Under the pieces are notes generated by a model, which worked only from the letters and a program-made list of their open reading frames with translations, had not been told where the DNA came from and ran no database searches. A stretch of DNA of 64,000 nucleotides, from positions 5,698,859 to 5,762,858 of the forward strand of contig CM044967.1 in the NCBI GenBank assembly GCA_024516035.1. Direction: 5' to 3'. This document shows positions 43,237 to 53,885 of this stretch, piece by piece (positions within the stretch are counted from its first letter, which is position 1; the number at the start of each line of letters is the position of its first letter). Made by a program: the position numbers and the translations under genes. This stretch comes from Bactericera cockerelli. Taxonomy: Eukaryota > Arthropoda > Insecta > Hemiptera > Triozidae.

Positions 43237-43789
43237 AAGCACAGACAAATATCAGGGTAGTTCTCTTGTTAGCCTAACATATAAGGGGTTATTAAGCTAC
43301 CTAACATGTATAAAAATATGATGCCGCTTCTGATATTCAAAATGAGGGCACAAGTTTATAATATCGATACTTAAAAATAGCATAAAAAATTTCACAGAAA
43401 CAATATTTATAACGACAGTAATTTTGAATCTTTCTTTCCCGAAAGTGAACCAGCATGTTTTCTCATTGCTCTTGTGTTTATGTACACAGAAATGTAGGTA
43501 CTTTAAGAAAGGGGTTGAAAATTGAAACCTAGGACGAAATTAATATCGATATTGGTATTGGCAGAGCATTTATTATTACGATAAAATTAGTTAATTAAAA
43601 GTAGGTTGATTTTTTTTAATTATTATTATTTATTTCTTGCAATAATGATCTACTATTACACTCACATTCATTCGAATATTCATCATAATATTTTTCATTC
43701 GAAAGTCGAATCCTAGATCACTTGGGGACTTATTCATAGTTCAATGAGACTTGGGAGTATCACTTGATTTTTATGATAATAACGTTCTG
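43237..43789. other. Stretch without a gene
   Basis: AT-rich with no recognisable feature. Confidence 0.45.
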
Positions 43790-43990
43790 TTTGGGGTACT
43801 ATAAACAAGGAGTAGACCAGCAGTCTGGCTGGGGGACTATAAACAGGAAGTAGACCAGCATTGGCTTGGTACTGGGGGCCCATTACAATTATTAGGCTCC
43901 TTGTAAAGACAGTGGTAGAAGTGCTGAGTCATTCCTCCACTGTCTGTCTACCATCGTTCACGATGAGGCCACCCTATGATGATGAACGTT
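43790..43990 (+). repeat. Dispersed repeat H
   Basis: AGTCTGGCTGGGGGACTATA, TTGGCTTGGTACTGGGGGCC and CCATCGTTCACGATGAGGCC; nearly complete. Confidence 0.78.
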
Positions 43991-44227
43991 CTGTCGATTA
44001 TGTTCCAGAAAATACCTATTTGTTCTTTAGTAAATTCAGTAAAGCGACAGAGGAAGAGGACAAGTAGTGGTAGGGAGGTTCTAACCTTGACTTAGTGCTC
44101 AAAAATAATTATAAGTCTTCCAGATCTAAAATTTCATATACGAGTAACCGTGGAGGTATATAAAATTCACCTACTTATGTATTTTACTTTAATATATATT
44201 TCTTATGTATGTCATATTAATATAGTC

Positions 44228-44375
44228 AAGTTATCATATTTGTGTTAATCAGTTTCGTGATGTCACAACTACTCAAACTCGCTTTACTAAAACTACGCTG
44301 AAACGTGGACTTGAACCACCGACCTCCAGGCTACAAGTCCGCCGGCTTATTGATCAAGGTACTGAGGTCGGTTAT
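44228..44375 (-). mobile_element. SINE-D
   Basis: Minus copy: tail complement AAGTTATCATATTTGTGTTA, box complement GGACTTGAACCACCGACCTC, head complement TACTGAGGTCGG. Confidence 0.83.
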
Positions 44376-44549
44376 ATTTTACTGATATAAGTTTCTATAA
44401 AATTTGACCTATGTATCTGATATTTAACTAGGATAAATGAATGTCAATCGTATCGATATTAACACCTCCGAAGTTCATACATCGTCGGCCTAAAGGTGAA
44501 ACTTCGTAATTAGGAAGTGATAGATGGATAGCTAATGTTTGATTCCGTG

Positions 44550-44782
44550 CAGGCGCGGCCGGTGCTAAGGAGCTGCGGAACTGCAACACCCCCAGACGAA
44601 AAAGAAAAAGAGAGGATTTTCCCAAGCCATGCCTCGTACACAATGATCACACATATTATGATTAGCTTGGTAAACAAACTCAAACTCTTTAGATACTGAA
44701 AGAGCGACTCTGTGAATCCCATTATAGTCCGGTTTTTGTGGCATCATCTCCAAAACATTTTCCCTCCGGCCATCGGCCGACC
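44550..44782. mobile_element. Diverged copy of the hAT-like MITE at 27923
   Basis: Starts CAGGCGCGGCCGGTGCTA and shares GGAGCTGCGGAA, CACCCCCAGACGAAAA, CTCGTACACAATGA and ACTGAAAGAG with 27923-28167. The right end is degraded and no clear duplication is left. Confidence 0.75.
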
Positions 44783-44852
44783 CTGCTTTGGTGTTCATTC
44801 AACATAGAAGTTGTTAACACAATTCAAGGTACAAGCAAAAGTAGGACAGTTA

Positions 44853-44986
44853 GGACCAAATTAAGAAGCATGATTAAAGTGAAACTACGCCCTCAAGTCG
44901 GAGTTTCAACCAATCACAGCGCACAGCGAGTTAAGGGGTTGAGGGTTAAGGGATAGATTAAATCTAATCCTATTCTATATTCGGCC
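44853..44986. mobile_element. PIF/Harbinger-like MITE, family J
   Basis: Ends GGACCAAATT and TATTCGGCC, TTA at 44850-44852 and 44987-44989. Degenerate but with intact target duplication. Confidence 0.7.
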
Positions 44987-45149
44987 TTAAATGAAAAACT
45001 AGGCAAGGACGCATTGTTGCAAGTGACATTATTAACTAGTTACTAAAAGTATTTGACAGAAGTTGTACATACGTATTTTTTTTAATTTAATGTATATTTA
45101 GCACAACTTCTCATTTTTCTGTTTTGACTCAAAACAGAGATTTTTTGAT

Positions 45150-45240
45150 GGCATGAATAGGGTTAGGCGGTAGAAAATGCTTTAGGCATTAACCTCGCCT
45201 AGTGTTTACCTTGCACTAAAGAGTATTCTTATTATTATGA
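45150..45240 (+). repeat. SINE-A 3' fragment
   Basis: GGGTTAGGCGGTAGAAAATG, ATTAACCTCGCCTAGTG and AAAGAGTATTCTTATTATTA. Confidence 0.7.
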
Positions 45241-45405
45241 ATATTGGCAATTACTGCCTACTGAAGAGAGGCAATAAGATGTCCAGATATGTCCTGAATT
45301 CTGATATTCATGTACACATAATGTATATCTATACGTATAAGTACAACTTCTCACTTTTCTCTTTATACTGGCTGATTTTGGATATTTCACTTCAACGGCG
45401 ACGAT

Positions 45406-45702
45406 ATGTCTCTTGCCGTCGGAATGTGTTATAATCCCTTGAATTATGCAGGAGCACAAGAAGTGACCGTAGTATTTATTCTGATAATTACTGGCCTGGT
45501 GTCATTCCAAGACGCCTGGGGGAAGTCTGCCTTCTCATGCGATGGAGAAAAGTGTCATCAAAACTTTCAACTTGAAAAGTTTTCTTGGAAAGGAATTAAG
45601 TTTTATCCTATAAGACACGGAAAATACACGTGTATTATTGACAAGATATCAGGTGCTCTCTTCCTCACACGCAAACCATGTCCGTATTCTCAAACGAAAT
45701 AA
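45406..45702 (+). CDS. Candidate small secreted four-cysteine protein
   Basis: A 98-codon frame, possibly only the last exon. A hydrophobic stretch (VTVVFILIITGLVSFQ) ends DAWG-KSAF, like a signal peptide and cleavage site. The mature part, about 59 residues, has four cysteines spaced C-x4-C-x25-C-x15-C, basic and aromatic residues, and a short C-terminus PYSQTK. The ATG at 45406 gives an unusually long N-region. An alternative is an acceptor at TTATGCAG (45450) with the start in an upstream exon. I recognise no family; the spacing would allow two disulfides. No AATAAA follows closely. It lies between repeats, so it could be chance. Confidence 0.4.
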   Translation: MSLAVGMCYNPLNYAGAQEVTVVFILIITGLVSFQDAWGKSAFSCDGEKCHQNFQLEKFSWKGIKFYPIRHGKYTCIIDKISGALFLTRKPCPYSQTK

Positions 45703-45859
45703 TTAAAACCCTTCATTTAAAGGTTGATATTCCTTGAATGACTTAACTGAAAGAATAATTATCTAATATTAAAAACCAAATTTAATCGCTTGTGTACAAT
45801 CGACCTATGAATGTATAGTGCACACTTTTACAGTCAAGGTCAAGCAATGTAACTAAAAA

Positions 45860-45955
45860 CGTGTTGACCGTTTGACCCAGCACCTAAATGGGAGTGATAC
45901 TTCTCGCCCATCAGAGGGGAGGCATACTACAGGATGGCCAGATACAACACAGACC
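45860..45955 (+). repeat. SINE-G body fragment
   Basis: GACCCAGCACCTAAATGGGA and CCATCAGAGGGGAGGCATAC without head. Confidence 0.7.
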
Positions 45956-45956
45956 A

Positions 45957-46155
45957 TAAGGGCCAAATCATTAAACAGGATTAAAGTTTTTTTTTGGGCA
46001 TTGGTAGGAAAGGCCATTTCATACAGCCAAGGATTAAAGTTAAGATAAGCCTAACGCATCTTTGGCTATAGTGCTCTGTGATTGGTTGAAACTCCGACAT
46101 TAGGGCGTGTCTGACTTATCTTAACTTTAATTCTGTCTCATAACTCGGCCCTTTT
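45957..46155. mobile_element. MITE, family J, with small insertion
   Basis: Ends AAGGGCCAAATCATTAAACA and CTCATAACTCGGCCCTT. About 55 bases around GGGCATTGGTAGGAAAG interrupt the left arm. Confidence 0.65.
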
Positions 46156-46274
46156 TTTCTAAAGTAGCTGCTGTGTTTCATGGCTACGAAAAAAAGGCTG
46201 TTGAAAAGTTCCATTCATCTCAAGTTTTTTCGCCAGAAAACCCACACCACCCGACCAAGAATGTATGGCCTAAA

Positions 46275-46445
46275 ATTCAGCCTTTCCCAAACTGGGGTCT
46301 GCGGTTCCCTGGGAGGCAAGCCCTTAGAAGTTAAAAAACAGTAGGTATTTGCAAAAGTGCCTCAGCCACTTTTTAAGGATTGGAAAGGATTTACGAAGAT
46401 GAAAAAATAAATAAAAAAAAAAAAAGAAATTGGGAACCGCTCGTC
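46275..46445. repeat. Possible hAT-like MITE remnant
   Basis: CTTTCCCAAACTGGGG at the left and AATTGGGAACCGCTCG at the right resemble hAT ends and the copy at 59198-59382. No clear target duplication. Confidence 0.45.
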
Positions 46446-46819
46446 TAAATCAACATGAAGAATCATAAAATATCAATAAGCAACACTTGCTTATTAAAGT
46501 GCCACTTGAAGCTGCCACTAAAGAAGCTATTTAATTAATGCCACTGAAACAAGGCAAATGAACTGATTGGTCACACAATACAAAAATATGTAAATATACA
46601 ACGATACAATGAACCCATTAATAGTTTTTTTCGAGAAAGGATCAAGTCTTTATAGTTATGATGAAAAAGAAGAAAAGGAAAAAGAACTTATGAAAAAGAA
46701 ATAGCTCATTTAAATAGCTTACTTATAAAGCTCATTTGAATAATTTTCACGTTTATACCTAAATTAAATATTTACGAACTTAACTTTAAAATCATAATTA
46801 TATTTATAATCACTTTTTA
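46446..46819. other. Stretch without a gene
   Basis: AT-rich, no feature recognised. Confidence 0.45.
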
Positions 46820-47075
46820 TTTTCTTCTCCTTTTCCTAATCTTCATCCTCCTTCTCCTCCTCCTCCTCCTCCTCCATATCCTCCTCATACTCTTTCTCCT
46901 CCTCCTCCTACTCTTTCTCCTACTCCTTATCCTCCTCCTACTCTTTCTTCTCTTCCTTCTCCTATTTCCTAGTCCTCCTTCTCCTCCTCCTACTTTTCCT
47001 CCTTCTCCTCCTCCTCCTCCTTATCCCCTTCCTTCTCCTCCACCTATTCCTCCTTCTCCTTCTGATTTTTCTTCT
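46820..47075. repeat. Polypyrimidine tract (CTCCT-rich)
   Basis: About 250 bases of almost pure C/T, with repeated TCCTCCTCC and CTTTCTCC. It could adopt a triple-helical form. Confidence 0.92.
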
Positions 47076-47800
47076 CCTCATCTGTTTCCCTGAAGTACTG
47101 TTCATTTTGCTTTTTGGGCAACTGAAAACTGATACTCATAGTACAATTGATACACAACATCTTACACACAACCTAGTATGACCTATACTATACACAAGCA
47201 CACATACTACGCACAACAAACTACACAATACTACACATGCTCTGTAAATAGCGGGGAGAGGAACGAGAATAAGTTGTATGCATACTATTTGATCGATCTT
47301 AATTAATTGATGCCTCCACATTTTGATGCAGGGAGTCCTGTGGGACCCTGTTCCAACAGTTCGACATAAGGGAATATTATCTAAAGAAAGCACATGGTGA
47401 CATTCATGTTATGATAGGACGTCACAGGTCAGTACTAATTAGATAGGATAAGATTTATTTATTGGTGTACATTAAACTTACAATTTGCTTACACAAGCCA
47501 AATACAGATACAGAAATGGGGTAGAGGAAGGAAAAGACAGAATAGAACTTAAGAAGTAGCAAACTAAGTAAATTGTAAATTAGACCGTATCACTCAAGCT
47601 GCAGCTCAAAAATTCTTCCAAGGAATAAAAAGTTCCTTAGAAGTTATTTATTAATAAAGTATACTGTTTTATTTACATCTATAAGCAACTTTCATATGTT
47701 CCATAAGTATTATGCTACACATGATTTGTAAATCATTATAAATATCTAATGAATTTCAAACTATCTAATAAGAGCACAACTGAAATTAAGGAATATAACG
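47076..47800. other. Stretch without a gene
   Basis: AT-rich, with some ACTACACA-like repeats near 47180-47240. No gene is supported. Confidence 0.45.
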
Positions 47801-47815
47801 TTTACACCTTTTAAG

Positions 47816-48001
47816 GTGTGTTTACAAGCCAAGACATTTGTCAAATGTATTGGCGAACGCCTTGCTGCGAAAACTGGAGATCCCAGATCAAGTTTCTTCT
47901 TAATGCAGAGGATTGGTTTAGCAATCCAGAGAGGAAACGCAGCTTCATTTTTGGGAGCAATTCCAAAAACTGGAGTTTTCGATGAAACGTTTTATGTTTA
48001 A
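47816..48001 (+). pseudogene. 3' remnant of an R2-like non-LTR ORF
   Basis: Codes KTFVKCIGERLAAKTGDPRS then FLMQRIGLAIQRGNAASFLG and ends DETFYV. This aligns over about 55 residues with the C-terminus of the ORF at 40559-43126. The RT and most of the endonuclease are gone. Confidence 0.85.
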
Positions 48002-48188
48002 AAAGGAAAAAAATCCTTCATTTTACTAAAAAAAATTCTTAAGTAAAGGAATTTTTCTGTGTTCAAACAAGAGCATGATTCGTATTGCTCTCGTCATCTA
48101 TTTGGTCTCATTGTATAGATAGACAGCGTTTAAAGAGTCTAAAGTTCTAATCGGGCAGTATAAATAAATAATGTCTACTATTATAAAT

Positions 48189-48380
48189 GCCGACCTCCGT
48201 GGCTCAGTGGTTAAGAGCATTGGTTACTGACCCAGAGGTTGCGAGTTCGAATTCCGGCCAGAGTGGAAAATTCTGACCGTGTTTTTCCGTTTTCAGAGTG
48301 GTATGGGTGTAAAAGTAAAGTGCCCTGAAGTAATGCGAAAGCGGTTCCGGGGCACAATAATTACCTTTATTTGAAAAAAA
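48189..48380 (+). mobile_element. SINE-E
   Basis: GCCGACCTCCGTGGCTCAGT, GCGAGTTCGAATTCCGGCC, AAAGTGCCCTGAAGTAATGC and GGTTCCGGGGCACA, then T/A-rich tail. Confidence 0.85.
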
Positions 48381-48412
48381 AACCATTATAACTCTCGTTG
48401 AGTAGGTTGCCT

Positions 48413-48840
48413 CCGTGGCGTAACGGTTGTGACTACTGCCCGTAGTCCAGAGATCCTGAGTTCGATCCCCGGTCGGAGCAGACTTTTCGCACAGAAAATT
48501 TTGTTCCCTCCGAACACGTGAGGCTGGCAATTGCGGCCCTATAATACCACCCTGTAGTAGAACATTATTAACTCATAATATGTATCTCCTATCCCTACCC
48601 GGCCCTACCCAGGCTGGGTGCTGAGGTTAATGTGGGTAGCTGGTATACGATTCCCAGCGAATGGAGGGTAAAACCCCCGTCTTAATCCAGGACGTTAAAT
48701 AAAGTAGAATCGTTGGCGTTAGGAAGGGCATCCAGCCGTAAAAATGTGCCAAAACCAACCAACCTCAACCATGAGGTTGAACAACGTCGACGCTGCTTAA
48801 GCGGGATAAGACAGAGTAAAATAAGAAGAAGAAGAAGAAG
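48413..48840 (+). mobile_element. SINE-C, long copy
   Basis: GCCTCCGTGGCGTAACGG head, CTGAGTTCGATCCCCGGTCG box and acceptor partner, CCTACCCAGGCTGGGTG, GGGTAGCTGGTA, AGGGCATCCAGCC and CCATGAGGTTGAACAACG, ending in GAAGAAGAAG. Confidence 0.85.
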
Positions 48841-49064
48841 AACTCTCGTTGAGTAGGCCCCTATTACAAAAAGATGAGGATCTCTTTTATATCTTGATCA
48901 GAAACTCAGTAGCAACAAATGAAACGATTGAGTTGTTTCGAACAACCAGAGCCAACATCGACTTAGTATTCTATTTGTAACTGTGACAATCAGGAGCTGT
49001 GATCAGTTAGATCAAAGACAAGTCTTTATTGAAATGTAGGTATTAGTATTTCGTGATTTTCAGT

Positions 49065-49170
49065 ATAATGAGTATAAACAGAAAAGTGAGAAGTTGTACT
49101 AGATGTACATGAATATCAGAACATACCTCGACAGCTGTTTCGAGCTTACTTGCCCTCATCAGCAGGTAAT
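49065..49170 (+). repeat. Dispersed repeat with the GAGAAGTTGTACTAG motif
   Basis: GTATAAACAGAAAAGTGAGA then ATGTACATGAATATCAGAAC and GACAGCTGTTTCGAGCTTA also occur at 29218-29300. Confidence 0.7.
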
Positions 49171-49774
49171 AGTTCTGATTATCCATGCCATCAACTAACC
49201 TTCCTTTTTAATTGATTTGTTTATTATTGATATATTTTGATTTGTATCTACAAAAGGAATGATTTTATGCTGTGATACAGCTGGCTTAGTTGAAAATTGT
49301 TGAACGCGATAGAAATGCAAGACCATGAGAAGTGTTTTTGAAGTATGGACATCATCACGGAATGTGATTACAGGTAAGAACATTTCATTTTAATATAGAC
49401 GATTACATAACTCTAAAGTGTATATAACTATAAACTAGGTGTATAATGACTATAAAGTTGAAAAGCGCCATTTTAATGTAATAGAAGATAGAAATAGAGT
49501 CGAACCTTAGTATAAGTGGACTGGATTTAAGAGAAATTTCGAATTAGGAGAACGATTTCCAGGTCGAATTTACGTCTCTATAAGGTAAGAAAACTTCTAT
49601 TGAAGAGAAACCTAGATATGAGAGAAAAAATTTCTGTCAACTGAGTTCTCTTATATCCACCAGGTTTGATTTTATATCTATCTTACTAGATAACTGTATC
49701 CTAATGTAACTAGCTGATGTATCCTAATGTAAAAAAAACAAATATTTTATATATTTTTTTATTTTATTCTTAAT

Positions 49775-49990
49775 TTGGATTTAACGTCGCTTTCAACTGC
49801 ATGGTCATATCACGACGGGGGTGTTACCCTTCATTTTCAGGAAATTCACAAACATGCTACCCACATTAACCTCATCCTGGGTTGGGCCGGAATGCCAGCA
49901 TCACGAAGTCTTCACCTTACTGGAAGTTGCTTAACTTCGGTGATCTTTCGAGAACCGGTGCCATCGACACTGGCTTTCTATACTAACGAG
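49775..49990 (+). repeat. Dispersed repeat M, uninterrupted copy
   Basis: CGCTTTCAACTGCATGGTCA to GGTGATCTTTCGAGAACCGG; shows the empty site of the MITE at 10548. Confidence 0.72.
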
Positions 49991-50067
49991 CGTACACTAT
50001 ACTGACGACTGTGCATGTGCATACATTACAAACATGATTACACTAGCACCTACACAGTCATGATTAC

Positions 50068-50320
50068 ACAGCCTCCGTGGCGTAACGGTTGTGACTACTG
50101 CCTGTAGTCCAGAGATCCTGAGTTCGATTCCCGGTTGGAGCAGATTTTTCGCACAGAAAATTCTGTTCCCTCCGAACATGTGAGGCTGGCAATTCCGGCC
50201 CTACCCAGGCTGGGTGAGGTTAATATGGGTAGCTGGTACGATTCCCAGCGAATGAAGGGTAAAACCCCCGTCCTGTCTACCTCAAGTCAGGACGTTAAAA
50301 CCAAATAGAATCAATGGACA
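50068..50320 (+). mobile_element. SINE-C
   Basis: GCCTCCGTGGCGTAACGG, GAGTTCGATTCCCGGTTGG, CCAGGCTGGGTGAGGTTAAT and AGTCAGGACGTTAAAACC. Confidence 0.87.
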
Positions 50321-50532
50321 TGAAAGGAGCGTAGACATTGGATCTGGGCGTTCATATAATCCTCTCACCACCCTGATTTAGGTATCAATACCTATCTCAC
50401 GGACACGGAATTATTATTACTAGCACCTAGGTCTACTAGCACTAAAAAATCTGTTTTAATTATGTTTCAGAGTGGCCACAAAATAATGAAAACGTTCATG
50501 GTTGATCTCCCAAGTTTCATGCAACTATAAGA

Positions 50533-50946
50533 ATGGCTCACGAGAATTCTAAAACCGAACAGAAAGCAAAACATGCAAATAACAACAATACCCTACTAAT
50601 CAAACAACTTAAAACTAAAATAAATTTACTATATCTACTAATTATAGTTTCCTTTGTTGTACAAACAATTACGATTATTTTCTTTTACAACTTTGTACAA
50701 GGTCAACTGTCCGAAGAAACTAGGACAGTGAGTATACGTGAAAAATCTATATCGGAAAGTGCTAGCCATCGACACAAGCGACAAATCGAGAGGGAGAAAT
50801 CGGACATTTTCGACAACATTGTCCCACAAACACCACATGTGGAGTTTGTGCCGCCAAATATGAAGCAAGAAATTAAGGACAAAGAGAAGGAAAACAGTAC
50901 GCACAACAACCCTTGGGTCTGGCTCAACTCCTACTCCAGAATTCCA
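50533..50946 (+). CDS. Collagen gene, coding exon 1 (membrane anchor, furin site)
   Basis: ATG in AGAATGG; 138 codons, phase-0 donor GTGAGT at 50947. Codes the membrane helix ([20 protein letters not shown]) and SHRHKRQIE. Confidence 0.85.
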
Positions 50947-51256
50947 GTGAGTTACTTCAGCTACCTATGTGTATGTGCATGTGTTTAAAAAAATAAATAA
51001 ATTCCAAATCCCACCGCAGCCGCGGCAAAGAAGCCTTTGCCTTCACGGCAGAGAAAAGTCGTTATTTTATTTGTGAACTTCAAAAATACATTCTAACAAC
51101 GTCCTACTTGATCAACGTCCTACTTGAAGTAATGATATTTTTCGGTTCCAGGTGCGGTTAGCTCTTTAAGAAGGTGGGTTTTTAGTGGGTGGAAATCCCA
51201 CACCCCAAGTCAAGATGACCTGGGTGTCTTTAAAAGATTTTTTCCTGCCTTCAACC

Positions 51257-51287
<31 letters not shown>

Positions 51288-53458
51288 CCTAACTTCCAGC
51301 AGTTGATTTGGTACATATGCTAAAGTCTCTCAAAAACTTCGGATACAATTTTTAGTGCAACTTCTCACTTTTCTGTTTCTACCGATTCCAACCCCAGTCG
51401 GATACAATTTTTAGTACAACTTCTCACTTTTCTGTTTCTACCGATTCCAACCCCAGTCGGATACAATTTTTAGTACAACTTCTCACTTTTCTGTTTCTAC
51501 CGATTCCAACCCCAGTCGGATACAATTTTTAGTACAACTTCTCACTTTTCTGTTTCTACCGATTCCAACCCCAGTCGGATACAATTTTTAGTACAACTTC
51601 TCACTTTTCTGTTTCTACCGATTCCAACCCCAGTCGGATACAATTTTTAGTACAACTTCTCACTTTTCTGTTTCTACCGATTTCAACCCCAGTCGGATAC
51701 AATTTTTAGTACAACTTCTCACTTTTCTGTTTCTACCGATTCCAACCCCAGTCGGATACAATTTTTAGTACAACTTCTCACTTTTCTGTTTCTACCGATT
51801 CCAACCCCATGCAGGTGACGGCGATGCAAGGTTTCTGCAAAGCCACAAAGGACTACTGCCCCCCGGGTCCGGCGGGGGAGGTGGGCCAGAAGGGCGCCCA
51901 GGGCGACAGAGGAATCATGGGGCAGAAAGGAGATCGGGGGGAGAAGGGGTCTCAGGGCGACATTGGGCCGCGGGGGCCGCAAGGCATCCCGGGAGAAGAG
52001 GGGAAAAGAGGCCCCAAGGGAGACATGGGATACCCAGGTAATATTATTATTTTTTTTAAAAATGGTATTACACTTTTACTTTATTTATATAATATTATAC
52101 ACTTCTTTCAAACAATCATCCTTGGGTAGTGTGCCAAGTACAGATGCTACATTCCCTCTAATTATAGCAATGCCCAATCTCTGAGTTAAGAAATTTCCTG
52201 CTCTCTGATCCCTCGTCTCCTGCACCAGAGCTTTGGAAACAGATTTTAATAATCCTAAAGCATCTAAAGGTAATATTATTAGAAATATGATTATTGATTA
52301 AAAAATAATAATTAAGGTAGCTAATTATAATAATTAAGGTTACAGTTGTTTGTAAGGGATACCTTCCGGTGCGCTCGTGTTGACCCAGCACCTAAATGGG
52401 AAGTACTGTGTCACTTCTTGCTCATCAGAGGGGAGGCATATTAAGGGATGGGCAGGAAAGTCCCACTTTACCAACACTTGTAATAGGTACTAGTATGAAT
52501 ACCTTGAACCGAGCTCAGTACTACGCTTGATCAATAAGCCGGCGGACCAAGTTTAGCAAAGATTTAGTTAAGCAACTTTGAGTATTTGTGATATCACGAA
52601 AGTGTTTAACACAAATATGATAAATGATAACTTAGTATGAATCTCTGTACAATTTAGCATGTAATATGACTTTGGTATTGAAAATAAATACAAAATACCT
52701 ACCAGCGGACTCATAAACATTTTGGTTTTTTGAGTCCCAAACACGATGAATTATAGTAGAACGGGGTTCATTATTTTGTACAGGCAGAAACAGAATCATT
52801 TATTTTCCATAAACATTTTCGTACATTGAATAATAAATAATCTATATCTATAAAAGAAAGCTGTCTGTATGTGTGTATGTGTGTATGTATGTGTGTATGT
52901 ATGTATGTTCTTTATACAAATCCACACCGTTTGACCGAGAAACCTGAAATTTTGCACATAGGTCCCTTTGGATCAGGAAATTCTTCTAGGCTAGATTATA
53001 TCTCCCTGAGGTTAAGCTACAATGAGTAAGGATAAAAATGGATGGGTGACGCAAAAAAAATTCACGTTTTTTTGACATAAATGACATTTTTTCTCGAAAT
53101 TTGTCGCGACGACCTATCAACTCAAAGCGAGAAAGTTTTAGGCAAGGGTTCGAGCTTTCAATTGACATATCGATCGCGAATTTCTGATGAGCCGTTCTTG
53201 AGCTACGCCGGGTAAGGTAAAAAAATGGATGGGTAACATGTAAAATATTCACGTTTTTTGACCTAAATGACATTTTTTCTCGAAATTTGAAGTGACGACC
53301 TATCAACTCAGAGCGAGAAAGTTTTAGGCAAGGGTTTAGGCTTTCATTTGACATATTGATCGCGAAATTCTGATGAGCCATTCTTGAGCTACGCCGGGGA
53401 AGACCAGAAAATAGATGGGCGACAAAAAATATTCAGGTTTTTTTTCAAACCTAAATGA

Positions 53459-53529
<71 letters not shown>

Positions 53530-53844
53530 GTGTGTGTGTGTGTGTGGTGTGTGCGTGTGTATGGTGTGTGTGGTGTGTGTGTGTGGTGTGTGTGTGTGGT
53601 GTGTGTGTGTGGTGTGTTGTGTGGTGTGTGTGTGTGTGTGTGGTGTGTGTGTGTGTGTGTTGGTGGTGTGTGTGTGTGTTGTGTGTGGTTGTGTGTGTGG
53701 TGGTGTATGTGTGTGTGTGTGTGTGTATGTTGTGTGTGTGTGTGGTGTTTGTGTGTGGTGGTGTTGTGTGTGTTTGTGTGTGTGGTGTGTGTGTGTGTGT
53801 GTGTGGTGTGTGTGTGTGTGTGGTGTGTGTGTGTGTGTGTGTGT

Positions 53845-53885
<41 letters not shown>

